A stretch of DNA of 61,447 bases from SZUA-451 sp034721895 (GCA_034721895.1 JAYEND010000114.1:1-61447); one strand, 5' to 3'; positions 26,461-35,267 are shown, counted from the first letter of the stretch. The notes: a model not told the origin generated them from the sequence alone. Made by a program: numbers and translations.

Positions 26461-27430
26461 CGGGGGACTCGACAGTATGCTGGCGATCAAAGCGATCACT
26501 GATCAGGGCATTGATGTCACAGCGATCCATATCAAGACAGGATTTGGCGGGACAAAGGATATCTCAGAGCTCATGAGAAAAAGAGCCCAGAAAGCAGGTG
26601 CCGAACTTGAAATTGTAGATGTGCGCGAAGAGTATATCAGGAAGATACTTTTTGACCCGGTGCACGGGTATGGTAAAAATTTCAATCCCTGTATCGATTG
26701 TCACGGGTACATGTTTAAAGTTGCCAGAGGATTGATGGAGCGATTCGGTGCTTCGTTCCTGATCACCGGTGAAGTGGTCGGGCAGAGACCCATGAGCCAG
26801 AGGGCAGATGCGATCAAGCTGGTCACCAAACTGGCAGAAGATGATGAAGATAAACTGATCCTGCGCCCCATGTCCGCAAAATTGATGGAGTCTACGACTC
26901 CTGAACTGAAAGGATGGGTAGATAGAGAAAAGCTTCATGGTATCTCTGGCAGAAGCAGAGAAGAACAACTTGCTTTGGCGCAGAAGTATGGCTGGGAAGA
27001 TTATGAAAGTCCTGGTGGAGGGTGCTTACTTACCGAAGAGCATTTCAGTGACCGGCTTAGAGAGTTCACAGAGCATGATGATCTCTCTTTGGAAGATATT
27101 GATTTGCTTAAATTCGGCCGTCATTTCAGGCTGCCGGATGGGGCGAAACTGGTTGTCGGCAGAAACAAAGAAGACAATGAAAATCTTCAAAAGATCGAAA
27201 GCGGGAAGTATGTCATTGTCAAACTGCCGATCGCCGGCCCCTTTTCTCTTCTCAGCAACAGTGCGACAGAGGAAGAGAAGGCATTGGCAGCGAAGATAGC
27301 GATAACCTATGCACGAAGCAGTGCCGAGGAAAGTTATGATGTCACGGTGGGGGATGAAGAAATATTAACGATTTCTCCTTTTAAAGAAAAGAAAGAGGCG
27401 CAACAGTACTTTTTTAATGCCAAGCATTAG
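26438..27430 (+). CDS. PP-loop ATPase (ThiI/MnmA-like) with NFACT-R-like C-terminus
   Basis: A 330-residue cytoplasmic protein. The N-terminal ATP-pyrophosphatase motif SGGLDS is at residues 8-13, as in tRNA-thiolating ThiI and MnmA. PCIDCHGYM provides a C-x2-C pair and SPGGGCLLT a third Cys, candidates for persulfide or metal binding. Toward the C-terminus, RHFRLPDGAKLVVGRNKEDNENL resembles the RNA-binding NFACT-R (DUF814) domain. A tRNA sulfur-modification role is likely but unproven. AGAGGAG lies 12 bases upstream of ATG 26438, inside dnaG. Confidence 0.8.
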   Translation: MRALALFSGGLDSMLAIKAITDQGIDVTAIHIKTGFGGTKDISELMRKRAQKAGAELEIVDVREEYIRKILFDPVHGYGKNFNPCIDCHGYMFKVARGLMERFGASFLITGEVVGQRPMSQRADAIKLVTKLAEDDEDKLILRPMSAKLMESTTPELKGWVDREKLHGISGRSREEQLALAQKYGWEDYESPGGGCLLTEEHFSDRLREFTEHDDLSLEDIDLLKFGRHFRLPDGAKLVVGRNKEDNENLQKIESGKYVIVKLPIAGPFSLLSNSATEEEKALAAKIAITYARSSAEESYDVTVGDEEILTISPFKEKKEAQQYFFNAKH

Positions 27431-27509
27431 GAAAACAATGCTATTTTGAATCAAGCCAGGAATGACAAATTATATCCTCTTGCCAAAGGCAAAGCTTCAG
27501 TGAGGGGAA

Positions 27510-27536
27510 TTGAAGTGCGGCTTTGCCGCACTTCAA
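27510..27536. repeat. perfect 12-bp hairpin between the PP-loop gene and the parvulin gene
   Basis: TTGAAGTGCGGC (27510-27521), loop TTT, perfect complement 27525-27536. It is not followed by a T run in either direction. It could block 3' exonucleases, attenuate transcription into the parvulin gene, or be a REP-like unit. Confidence 0.6.
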
Positions 27537-27567
27537 GGAGAACCTAATTAATAAAAAAGGAAAAACA

Positions 27568-27852
27568 ATGGCAACAGCAAGTGCAAGACATATATTGGTA
27601 CAAAGTGAAGATCAGTGTATCGAGCTCAAAAGCAAGATAGAGTCAGGAGAGGTCACATTTGAGGAGGTTGCCAGAGATCACTCTCTCTGTCCTTCCGGTG
27701 TCAAAGGCGGTGAGCTGGGGACATTTTCGCAGGGGCAGATGGTGCCCGAGTTTGATGAGGTTGTGTTTAACGGGGAAATAGGCTCACTCCATGGACCGAT
27801 CAAGACACAGTTTGGTTATCATTTGCTTGAAGTCAAAGAGAGAAGTTTTTAA
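27568..27852 (+). CDS. parvulin-type peptidyl-prolyl isomerase (PpiC-like)
   Basis: A 94-residue single-domain rotamase, matching the length of E. coli PpiC. ASARHILVQSEDQC, FEEVARDHSLCPSGVKGGELGTF, GQMVPEFDEVVFN and QFGYHLLEV are the standard parvulin blocks. No signal peptide, so cytoplasmic. ATG 27568 has AAAAAAGG upstream; the longer frame has none. Confidence 0.93.
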   Translation: MATASARHILVQSEDQCIELKSKIESGEVTFEEVARDHSLCPSGVKGGELGTFSQGQMVPEFDEVVFNGEIGSLHGPIKTQFGYHLLEVKERSF

Positions 27853-27922
27853 TTGGAGCAAGGGTGAAATTTAATCTATCTATGGTAGAATTTCACCACT
27901 TCCAAAACTATCTAAAGATTTC

Positions 27923-27998
27923 GGGGAATTAGCTCAGCTGGGAGAGCGCTTCGCTGGCAGCGAAGAGGTCGACGGTTCGATCCCGTTATTCTCCACCA
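27923..27998 (+). tRNA. tRNA-Ala (GGC)
   Basis: A 76-base cloverleaf: acceptor GGGGAAT pairs with ATTCTCC, D-loop AGCTCAGCTGGGAGAGC, anticodon stem CTTCG/CGAAG with loop CTGGCAG (anticodon GGC), T-loop GGTTCGATCC, and an encoded CCA end. It stands alone between the parvulin gene and the converging MORN gene. Confidence 0.97.
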
Positions 27999-28122
27999 TT
28001 TATTCAATCTTTCATAATCTAACTCCATCTTTTAAGCACTTCAAGAGCCCATTGCAACGACAGTTAAAGTATATTAAAAAATCCAATTCACCATTATTGC
28101 CTTGCTAAGTGCTTTGATCAAA

Positions 28123-28935
28123 TTAATGGCTTTTGATACGATAATTTATTTGACGGATAGATTCATTGGTCATTGGTCTTGTTGACCCATCCTCTTTGTA
28201 AAATAAACCGCTTATTGCCATGTTGTTTTTATAAAATATTTCATTTTTCAAGACACCACTCTTGCGGTATTTTTTGGTTATACCCTCTTTTTTGCCATTT
28301 ATATAGGGGATTTCAGATCTTATCCTGCCATTATCATAGTAACTTCTGCTGGTTCCTTCTGTTTCTCCATTTTCATAGGGTATTTCAAATCTCAGCTTGC
28401 CATTTCCGCTGTAACCCTTGGTCACACCCTCTCTTTTGCCATTTTCATAAGGCACTTCACGCCTTAATGCACCATTCGCATAGTACATTCTGTCAACCCC
28501 TTTTATTTCTCCATTTTCATAAAATGTCTTACTGTATAATTCACCACCTGGCCAATATCTTTTAAGCAATCCTTCTATTTGTCCATTTTTATAGGTTGTC
28601 TCAGATGCCAATTTGCCGTTCTTATAGTATTTTTTTTCAATCCAGTCTTTTTTGCTGTATATTTTGACAGCTCCTATTCTTTCGCCATTTTTATAGGTTG
28701 TTTCAGATACTAATATTCCATCTTCTCGGTACTCCCTGACAATACCATTCAGTTTGCCATTTTTATAAGGTTTTTCATATAATAGTTTGCCGTTCTTATA
28801 GTATTTTTTTTCAACCCCGTCTTTTTTATCCTTTTTGTAAGGTACATCAAGCATCACCTCGCCACTTGGATAAGTAAATATAACGCCACCATTCAAAAAA
28901 CTAAATACAATAAATACGAATGAAAAATATCTCAT
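28123..28935 (-). CDS. exported MORN-2 repeat protein (YwqK-like)
   Basis: About 270 residues from ATG 28935, chosen for GGAG five bases upstream. A short signal peptide (MRYFSFVFIVFSFLNGG) is followed by some ten repeats of the type YxNGKLxxExxYKNGxxxG, the MORN_2 pattern found in proteins often labelled 'YwqK family antitoxin'. No toxin partner is seen, so that label should not be taken literally. The repeats probably form an extended beta solenoid in the periplasm or at the surface. AT-rich composition sets it apart from the neighbouring core genes. Confidence 0.8.
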   Translation of the reverse strand: MRYFSFVFIVFSFLNGGVIFTYPSGEVMLDVPYKKDKKDGVEKKYYKNGKLLYEKPYKNGKLNGIVREYREDGILVSETTYKNGERIGAVKIYSKKDWIEKKYYKNGKLASETTYKNGQIEGLLKRYWPGGELYSKTFYENGEIKGVDRMYYANGALRREVPYENGKREGVTKGYSGNGKLRFEIPYENGETEGTSRSYYDNGRIRSEIPYINGKKEGITKKYRKSGVLKNEIFYKNNMAISGLFYKEDGSTRPMTNESIRQINYRIKSH

Positions 28936-28992
28936 AAAAACTCCGAGTTCAGGTTTAATCATAGTTTAGCATAAAGTTCCTATTGGCTTTTA

Positions 28993-29071
28993 GCCCAAAT
29001 CTTGAAATAGAAAAAAGCATTAGCAGCAAGCATTGCCACTACTGCAAAATTTTCTATTTCAAGATTTGGGC
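28993..29071. repeat. long palindromic element, perfect 22-bp arms
   Basis: GCCCAAATCTTGAAAT... at 28993-29014 is perfectly complementary to 29050-29071, with a 35-base centre. It lies between the divergent MORN and Sel1 genes, so it is not a terminator for either. It could be a MITE-like remnant or cruciform-forming regulatory element. No copy elsewhere in the window was noticed. Confidence 0.7.
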
Positions 29072-29179
29072 ATAGCCTTTCTTTTTGATCAATAAATACA
29101 TCAGGATAATTTGATATCTTATAATAAGGAAACTAAGCAGAATTAACTATAATTCAAAATCAAAGAAAAAAGAGAAGAA

Positions 29180-29851
29180 ATGAAAAAACTACTTCTGGCA
29201 GTGATACTGTTTATAGGAATAAGTACAAGTTTAAGCGCAGGACCGGTTGAAGATTGTGATGATGGCAATGCTACGGTATGTATTCTTCTTGGGTCCATGT
29301 ATGCAGATGATAATGCCGCCAGGCAAGATTATTTTAAGGCTATAAAGTTTTATACTAAAGCTTGTGATGGTGGTAATGCTGAGGGATGTGCTAATCTTGG
29401 GTTTATGTATATGAAAGGACAAGGTGCAAAGCAGGATTATTCCAGATCCGTGAAGTATTTAACCAAGGCTTGTGATGGCGGTAATGCCAGGGGCTGTCGT
29501 GGTCTTGGACTCATGTATGCCAATGGCCAAGGTGTAAAACAGGATTATTCCAAGGCTGTAAAATTTTATACTAAAGCTTGTGATGGCGGCAATCTTATCG
29601 GGTGTGCTAATCTTGGGTTTATGTATATGAAAGGCCTGGGTGTGAAACAGGATTATTCTAAATCTTTAAAGCATTTAACCAAGTCTTGTGATGGAGGTAA
29701 TGCCAATGGGTGTACGAATCTTGGGGTTATGTATAGTCTGGGCAAAGGAGTGAATAAAAGCAACCCAAAAGCAAAAGAATTTTTTAACAAGGCCTGTAAT
29801 GGCGGTAATGCCAATGGATGCAAAGGTTATGAGATGCTGAATAAAAAATAA
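29180..29851 (+). CDS. Sel1-repeat cysteine-rich protein (Hcp-like)
   Basis: A 223-residue exported protein with signal peptide MKKLLLAVILFIGISTSLSAG. About five 36-residue Sel1 repeats follow, each with an ACDGGNAxGCxNLG core where two cysteines eight residues apart form a disulfide. The repeat GVKQDYSKAVKFYTKACDGG recurs almost unchanged. This is the Helicobacter cysteine-rich protein (Hcp) architecture; some Hcp proteins bind beta-lactams or act as secreted antigens. Periplasmic or secreted; target unknown. Confidence 0.88.
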   Translation: MKKLLLAVILFIGISTSLSAGPVEDCDDGNATVCILLGSMYADDNAARQDYFKAIKFYTKACDGGNAEGCANLGFMYMKGQGAKQDYSRSVKYLTKACDGGNARGCRGLGLMYANGQGVKQDYSKAVKFYTKACDGGNLIGCANLGFMYMKGLGVKQDYSKSLKHLTKSCDGGNANGCTNLGVMYSLGKGVNKSNPKAKEFFNKACNGGNANGCKGYEMLNKK

Positions 29852-29857
29852 TGTTTA

Positions 29858-30223
29858 TTAGCCGTTAATGCTTAACCATTTTTCAATGATGGATTCATAT
29901 TCCTTGATGCTGTCAAGCAGTATGTCTCTCTGTTCGTCAGTCAAGTCGTTACGTTCAAGTAATTTCCTGGTATCATCAATATTCTCCTTGACATCATCGA
30001 CATACCGGTGCTTGAAATGTGCAGCCTCTGACTTTTCTTTGTCTATTTTCTGGTATTTTTCAAAATACTCTCCGAATAGTTCACTTTTATGCAAATACTC
30101 GCCTCTCTCAAACAATATCTCTGCAGCTGCCTGCAGCATATTGTTCGGACTGCTCGTGTTATTTTCTGCTTCATATTCTGCATACCGCTCTTTCCAATAC
30201 GCTATTTCCTCATTTTTTTCCAT
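29858..30223 (-). CDS. small helical charged protein of unknown function
   Basis: A 121-residue, highly charged, probably all-helical cytoplasmic protein (YWKERYAEYEAENN, KYQKIDKEKSEAAHFKHRYVDDVKENIDDTRKLLERNDL). No family is recognised. AGGAGG-like sequence (complement of CCTCC at 30230-30234) precedes the ATG on the minus strand, supporting translation. It converges on the Sel1 gene with six bases between stops. Confidence 0.6.
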   Translation of the reverse strand: MEKNEEIAYWKERYAEYEAENNTSSPNNMLQAAAEILFERGEYLHKSELFGEYFEKYQKIDKEKSEAAHFKHRYVDDVKENIDDTRKLLERNDLTDEQRDILLDSIKEYESIIEKWLSING

Positions 30224-30303
30224 GTTACCCTCCTTTTTTGTTGTGTGTTGATCTATAGTATCCGGCTAATTTAATACCCATAGGTATATTAAAAAGCAAC
30301 AAT

Positions 30304-32019
30304 TCATGGTGCCTCGACATAAAGATAGCGTTTGATCTTCTTGGTTGGTGTTTTGACAAATGGTTCACGCTGCTCGATCACTTTGCGAATACGTGAAAAC
30401 GAGGAAACATTTTCATTGGTCTCTGTGCGAATCTCTTCAAGCAGTTTATCCACCTTGGCATGCATTTTTGTCTCAGATTTTTTACTTACTCCAAATATCT
30501 CATCAAGTTTGTCATAATCAAGATGGATACGTGTAGTCAGCGTGCCATTGTCATCAAAGACAAGTGAATCTGCGACAAATTCATGGGCATTAATGACTGC
30601 TTCGATCTGTTCGGGATAGATATTTTCACCCGCAGGACCTACAATGATATTTTTGGCACGGCCACTCATAAAAAAGTATTTGTCTTCATCGAAATAGCCG
30701 ATATCTTCGGTGTTGAACCACCCCTCTTCATCCATCACTTCTGCCGTTTTTTCCGGATCTTTGTAATACCCCATCATCACATTGGCCCCCCGTGCCCACA
30801 GAGTGCCGATACCCTCTTCATTCTGATCACGAAGTTCAAGCTCGACACCTGGGATGACAGGGCCGATCGCTCTATACTTTGTTTTGGTTGGATTGGTTCC
30901 GGCCAAAAATGGTGCTGTCTCAGTCAGCCCATAACCGATACAGTACGGAAATTCGGCTTCTCGCAGAAACTTTTCAACGACAGGCGAAAGGGCTGCACCC
31001 CCTACACCAAAGAAACGAATCTTTCCGCCAAAAGTCTCTATAAGCTTTTTGCCTGCAATTTTATTGAGCTTTTTGCGTACAAAAGGGATGGCATAAAGTG
31101 CTTTGATCAGTAGATTTTTTTGAAAGTTTGGCTGGATTTTATTTTTATAGATTTTCTCAATAACCAGCGGTACGGTCAGCATAAAGTCAGGCTTCACCGT
31201 TGCCATTGCTTTGATCAGGATCGTTGGAGTGGGCGGTTTTTGAATATAGTGAATGGATGCGCCATTCAGAATGGGGATGATCATCCCTACTGTGCACTCA
31301 TAGGTGTGTGCGAGCGGCAGGATAGAGAGAAAGCGGTCTTCCGGAAAGATATCGACAACCTTTTGTGAAGCTGTGGCATCAAAAACGAGATTTTTGTGGC
31401 TCAGCATCACTCCTTTTGAACTTCCTGTGGTGCCGGAGGTATAAATGATCGCTGCAAGATCCTCCTCGTCGATGTCAGCTTCTTCATTCTCTGTACTCTC
31501 TTTACCAAGTTTCCCCATGGCTTTTGAGAGTTGTTCTCCACCCTTTTTCAGCACAATATCCACGCTGGATGGTGTTGATAATTTTTCCAGGACATTGAGG
31601 TTGTCAGTAATAACAAGCAGTTTCATGGCAGGGGGCTGTCTCTCATCCAATACCGTTTCAAACAGCCTTTGTGAAATAAAGGCGGCTTTGCACTCTGCAT
31701 GGATGGAAATGTGCACTGCTTCTGAGGTATGAAAATCCGGCAAGATGGGTACAATGACCGCACCCATGGTTGTCACTGCAAAATAGATGGCACTCCAGTT
31801 GGGCATATTTTCACTGTAAAGAGCTACCTTGTCACCAGGTTTGATCCCATGTGAACGCAACATCCCCTGGATCTTTGTGACGTTTTCAGCAAGTTGTTTA
31901 TAACTCACTGTTTCGCCATCTACAAATTGCAAAGCAGGGCGATCTGTATAAGTTTTCACACTGTAGTCAAAAAGCGCTTTCAGTGTTAGTTTGGGTAGTT
32001 TTATGAACGGTTTACTCAT
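30304..32019 (-). CDS. AMP-dependent long-chain acyl-CoA synthetase, FadD-like
   Basis: A 571-residue adenylate-forming enzyme. P-loop motif AAIIYTSGTTGSSKGVMLSH, the GYGLTETAP acyl-adenylate motif, the WFNTEDIGYFDED motif and the C-terminal KNIIVGPAGENIYPEQIE are all present. A terminal lysine lies in PTKKIKRYLY. It activates a carboxylic acid (probably a long-chain fatty acid) to acyl-CoA. It is monocistronic. A second ligase and a FadL porin lie 3-5 kb away. Confidence 0.88.
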   Translation of the reverse strand: MSKPFIKLPKLTLKALFDYSVKTYTDRPALQFVDGETVSYKQLAENVTKIQGMLRSHGIKPGDKVALYSENMPNWSAIYFAVTTMGAVIVPILPDFHTSEAVHISIHAECKAAFISQRLFETVLDERQPPAMKLLVITDNLNVLEKLSTPSSVDIVLKKGGEQLSKAMGKLGKESTENEEADIDEEDLAAIIYTSGTTGSSKGVMLSHKNLVFDATASQKVVDIFPEDRFLSILPLAHTYECTVGMIIPILNGASIHYIQKPPTPTILIKAMATVKPDFMLTVPLVIEKIYKNKIQPNFQKNLLIKALYAIPFVRKKLNKIAGKKLIETFGGKIRFFGVGGAALSPVVEKFLREAEFPYCIGYGLTETAPFLAGTNPTKTKYRAIGPVIPGVELELRDQNEEGIGTLWARGANVMMGYYKDPEKTAEVMDEEGWFNTEDIGYFDEDKYFFMSGRAKNIIVGPAGENIYPEQIEAVINAHEFVADSLVFDDNGTLTTRIHLDYDKLDEIFGVSKKSETKMHAKVDKLLEEIRTETNENVSSFSRIRKVIEQREPFVKTPTKKIKRYLYVEAP

Positions 32020-32132
32020 AAGTTTTGCCTTATGCTATCTGAATTCTCTCTTGAGTTTATTATAGCTTTATCTCTCCCGTCTTTTCCTTTTTCCAATTCC
32101 AAAAACAAGTACAATCCAATGGTTTTACCGAA

Positions 32133-32151
32133 TTACTTGGTGCGGTAATAA
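32133..32151. repeat. dispersed 19-bp intergenic repeat, copy 2
   Basis: TTACTTGGTGCGGTAATAA, two substitutions from 6939-6957. It lies between the acyl-CoA ligase and the tRNA-Glu genes. Confidence 0.35.
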
Positions 32152-32251
32152 TATAATTGTCTGGAGGTATTCGACATTATGAATTGGTATTTGCGTAGAA
32201 GAGCAACAAAGAATTAATAATTGGGTAATGCTGCGAAATAGAATGCTGAAG

Positions 32252-32326
32252 TGGTGACCCCACGGAGACTCGAACTCCGGTAACATGGATGAAAACCATG
32301 GATCCTAACCGCTAGACGATGGGGCC
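32252..32326 (-). tRNA. tRNA-Glu (TTC), copy A
   Basis: A 75-base tRNA on the minus strand with encoded CCA. It begins GGCCCCATCGTCTAGCGG, has anticodon loop TTTTCAT (anticodon TTC) and T-arm GGAGTTCGAGTCTCC. It looks identical to copy B, about 104 bases away. Confidence 0.97.
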
Positions 32327-32355
32327 AACAATGGATATGTTTTACAGGTTATCAG

Positions 32356-32430
32356 TGGTGACCCCACGGAGACTCGAACTCCGGTAACATGGATGAAAAC
32401 CATGGATCCTAACCGCTAGACGATGGGGCC
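32356..32430 (-). tRNA. tRNA-Glu (TTC), copy B
   Basis: Same 75-base sequence as copy A, including CCA. On the minus strand this copy is transcribed first; the 29-base spacer suggests one precursor. No tRNA-Gln gene is present in the window, so the pair says nothing direct about GlnRS usage. Confidence 0.97.
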
Positions 32431-32530
32431 AAACGTAACTTGTGGACGGCATTATATAGATTGACCGCTTAAAACACTCTTAAAATTGTGTATAATGGTT
32501 GGCAAATGATTAGAATATGAGGTAAGCAAA

Positions 32531-33016
32531 ATGAGGATAAAAATCTATGGGATTATTTTGGGATTATTGGTGCTTCTGCAGGGTTGCGCCCAGACACAGG
32601 CGTATAAAGAGAAAAGTGCATTGATCGTTTGGAAATCACCGGCATTCCGTTATGCAGATATGGGTTTCATTTCGGATGACGGAAAGAATCTGAAGGTTGA
32701 AATATATGGTTCGGGAAGTGCGTTGATGCGCTTAAAGATCGATGGTAATTCGATCTGTATGAGTCAATTTCAGTGTATGTCAAAAGAGCGTTTCAATCGG
32801 GAATTACTCTCAACCTATTATCCCACAGAGATACTGGAAAATATTTTTAGAGGAAAACCTGTTTTTAGTAGTAGAAATATAATCAAGAAGCGTAACGGGT
32901 TTACACAGGATATTTTAAATAAAAATGAATTTTCTATTCATTACGAGGTTTTAAATAATCGTATAATATTCCGTGATACAATTAACAAAATATTTATCAA
33001 AGTCCAGAAACAGTAA
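32531..33016 (+). CDS. predicted lipoprotein of unknown function
   Basis: A 161-residue protein whose N-terminus (MRIKIYGIILGLLVLLQGCAQ) is a lipoprotein signal peptide with lipobox LLQGC, Cys at 19. The mature part (WKSPAFRYADMGFISDDGKNLKVEIY, two Cys in CMSQFQCMSKERFNRELLS) is not a family I recognise with certainty. AGG precedes the ATG. It ends 14 bases before nfo and may be cotranscribed. Confidence 0.75.
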   Translation: MRIKIYGIILGLLVLLQGCAQTQAYKEKSALIVWKSPAFRYADMGFISDDGKNLKVEIYGSGSALMRLKIDGNSICMSQFQCMSKERFNRELLSTYYPTEILENIFRGKPVFSSRNIIKKRNGFTQDILNKNEFSIHYEVLNNRIIFRDTINKIFIKVQKQ

Positions 33017-33029
33017 GGATGAACACCAA

Positions 33030-33923
33030 ATGAAATATGTCGGTGCACATGTCAGTGCAAGCGGCGGTGTCTACAATGCACCGCTCAATGCCATGGAGAT
33101 AGGGGCCAAAGCTTTTGCCCTCTTTACGAAAAATCAGCGGCAGTGGGTCGCAAAACCCCTTGACAGTGAAACGATCGATCTTTTCAAAAAGAACCTTGAA
33201 CTCTCCGGTATTCTCCCTAAACATGTACTTCCTCATGACAGTTACCTGATCAATCTTGGACACCCGGAGCACGAAAAGCTGGAAAAATCCAGAACAGCTT
33301 TTATAGATGAACTGGAACGCTGTGCACAACTGGGGCTCGACAAGCTCAACTTCCATCCCGGAAGCCATCTTGTGAAGATAGCTAAAAAGGACCCCGCCTA
33401 TAAAGAGAAAAAGATGGAAGCGGAGCCGCATTGCCTGGATGTCATCGCGGAATCGATGAATCTGGCGATTGAAGCGACCAAAGGATCGGATGTCAAGCTG
33501 GTGATCGAAAATACTGCCGGGCAGGGAAGCAACCTGGGCTATAAATTTGAACATCTTGCCTACATTATCGAGAGGATAGAAGATAAAAGCCGGGTTGGCG
33601 TCTGTCTGGATACCTGCCACACTTTTACCGGCGGGTACGATCTGCGAACACGTGAAGCGTATGATGAAACGATGGATGCATTTGGATCGATCGTCGGGTT
33701 TGATTATTTGATGGGAATGCATCTTAATGATTCCAAGCCGGCATTGGGGTCTCATGTCGATCGGCACCACTCTTTGGGCATGGGAGAGATCGGTTGGGAT
33801 GCCTTCCGATTCATCATGAATGATCCGCGCATGGATGATATCCCATTGATACTTGAAACGATCGATGAGTCGATCTGGGCAGAGGAGATAAAGGCATTGT
33901 ATGCTTTGATAGAAAAACAGTAA
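33030..33923 (+). CDS. nfo: endonuclease IV (AP endonuclease)
   Basis: Zn-dependent apurinic/apyrimidinic endonuclease of base-excision repair; 297 residues from ATG 33030, the start matching the family (MKYVGAHVSASGG). Zinc-site blocks are visible: KLNFHPGSH, VIENTAGQGSNLG, VCLDTCHTFTGGYD, GMHLNDSK and LILETIDE. A palindromic element begins just after the stop. Confidence 0.96.
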   Translation: MKYVGAHVSASGGVYNAPLNAMEIGAKAFALFTKNQRQWVAKPLDSETIDLFKKNLELSGILPKHVLPHDSYLINLGHPEHEKLEKSRTAFIDELERCAQLGLDKLNFHPGSHLVKIAKKDPAYKEKKMEAEPHCLDVIAESMNLAIEATKGSDVKLVIENTAGQGSNLGYKFEHLAYIIERIEDKSRVGVCLDTCHTFTGGYDLRTREAYDETMDAFGSIVGFDYLMGMHLNDSKPALGSHVDRHHSLGMGEIGWDAFRFIMNDPRMDDIPLILETIDESIWAEEIKALYALIEKQ

Positions 33924-33927
33924 ATAT

Positions 33928-33985
33928 CGTCAACCTGAACTTGATTCAGGATCTCAAGGGATTCTAAATCAAGTTCAGGTTGACG
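33928..33985. repeat. REP-like palindrome, perfect 19-bp arms
   Basis: CGTCAACCTGAACTTGATT (33928-33946) is perfectly complementary to 33967-33985. Each arm also contains the small palindrome CTGAA-CTTGA-TTCAG. It starts four bases after the nfo stop and ends before the fadL ribosome-binding site. There is no T run on the plus strand. It is related to 36852-36879. Confidence 0.7.
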
Positions 33986-34012
33986 TGGACTTTAAATACA
34001 AGGAGTAGGGCA

Positions 34013-35266
34013 ATGAAAAGAACAATACAGGGATTGGCACTCAGTGTCGTAGCGAGCAGCGTGGTAATGGCAGGCGGATATAAGATTCCGGAACAATCTC
34101 TTAATGGTATGGCATTGGGTGCAGCCTATGTGGCACATACCAAAGGGGCAGACACCAACTATTACAACCCGGCAAATATGAGTTTTATGGATGCTGAGAA
34201 GCGCTATGTTGAGGGTGGTATCACTTTGGCTCATCTTCCAGCGATCACCTATACATTGATGGATCCATTTTCCGGTGAATCAGAGACTGAAAATATCCTG
34301 ATTCCATTTTTCCACTATGTCTCTGATGCCTATGGAGATTTTAGATGGGGTGTGAGCTTGACAGCACCTGGCGGTTTGACCAAGCGGTGGGAGACTCCGG
34401 CCCAAAAAGCCTATGCAGAAGAATTTACGCTGAAGATCGTGGAGCTTAACCCATCCGTATCGTATCGTGTTATGGATAACTTCAGTATTGGCGGTGGACT
34501 GAGACTGATCTATAGTGAAGGGGTAGTCAAAAGTAATACCGGAGATCTGAGCAGGATCAATCCGACGGTTCCAAGTGTAGCCAGAGACATGGAAGGAGAT
34601 ACCATTGAATTTGGCTATAACCTGGCAATGACTTATAAACCGACAGATGATATCAACCTGGCTGTAACCTATCGCTCAAATATCGACCTGAATGAAGAAG
34701 GGACTGCAAACCTTTCTTATGCGGGCCAGACAGTATACAATGGAGATTCAAGTGTATCGGTACCACTGCCGGCTGCCTTGAATGTCGCGATAAGCAAAAC
34801 ATGGAATGATGTATTTACACTGGAATTCAATTATGAACGGACCTACTGGTCAGAGTATAAAACACTGGATTTTGAGTATGGCGGGGCCAACATAGGACCG
34901 CTGACACCGGCATTTGATACCCCGATCCCAAAAGACTGGGAAGATAGTAATACATACAGAATCGGTGCTACGGTGGAGATGGAAAACGGCATTACTGCAA
35001 TGATGGCATTTGCGATTGACGAGACACCGGTAATCGAAAAAACCATTGGATTTGAGCTCCCTGACAGTGATGCAAAAATCTTTTCGATGGGATTCCGATA
35101 TCAGCAGAATGAAAACCTCTCCTGGGGTGCAGCGGTCCTCCTTGACAGCAAAGAGTCACGTTCTATGACAAGAGGTGTAGCGGATAATCCTATATTGGCA
35201 AATGGCGGAACCTTTGGCAACGGCGGTGCTATCCTGACAACTGTCGGAGTCGCTTACGAGTACTAG
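34013..35266 (+). CDS. FadL/OmpP1-type outer-membrane transporter
   Basis: About 417 residues from ATG 34013 (AAGGAG upstream). The signal peptide ends near VVMAGG, and the mature start GGYKIPEQSLNGMALG matches the FadL N-terminal hatch. NYYNPANMSF is the conserved NPA signature, followed by a beta-barrel ending in an aromatic C-terminus (VAYEY). FadL proteins import long-chain fatty acids or hydrophobic compounds across the outer membrane. An acyl-CoA ligase starts two bases after the stop, so uptake and activation appear coupled. Confidence 0.9.
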   Translation: MKRTIQGLALSVVASSVVMAGGYKIPEQSLNGMALGAAYVAHTKGADTNYYNPANMSFMDAEKRYVEGGITLAHLPAITYTLMDPFSGESETENILIPFFHYVSDAYGDFRWGVSLTAPGGLTKRWETPAQKAYAEEFTLKIVELNPSVSYRVMDNFSIGGGLRLIYSEGVVKSNTGDLSRINPTVPSVARDMEGDTIEFGYNLAMTYKPTDDINLAVTYRSNIDLNEEGTANLSYAGQTVYNGDSSVSVPLPAALNVAISKTWNDVFTLEFNYERTYWSEYKTLDFEYGGANIGPLTPAFDTPIPKDWEDSNTYRIGATVEMENGITAMMAFAIDETPVIEKTIGFELPDSDAKIFSMGFRYQQNENLSWGAAVLLDSKESRSMTRGVADNPILANGGTFGNGGAILTTVGVAYEY

Positions 35267-35267
35267 G

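Noticed and set aside
27510..29071. Palindromes considered as CRISPR repeats
   Set aside because: They are single units without regularly spaced copies or spacers, and no cas genes are present anywhere in the window.
28123..29851. MORN 'YwqK antitoxin' and Sel1 protein as a toxin-antitoxin pair
   Set aside because: Both have signal peptides, are divergent and separated by a palindrome. The antitoxin label comes from automated naming and no toxin is present.
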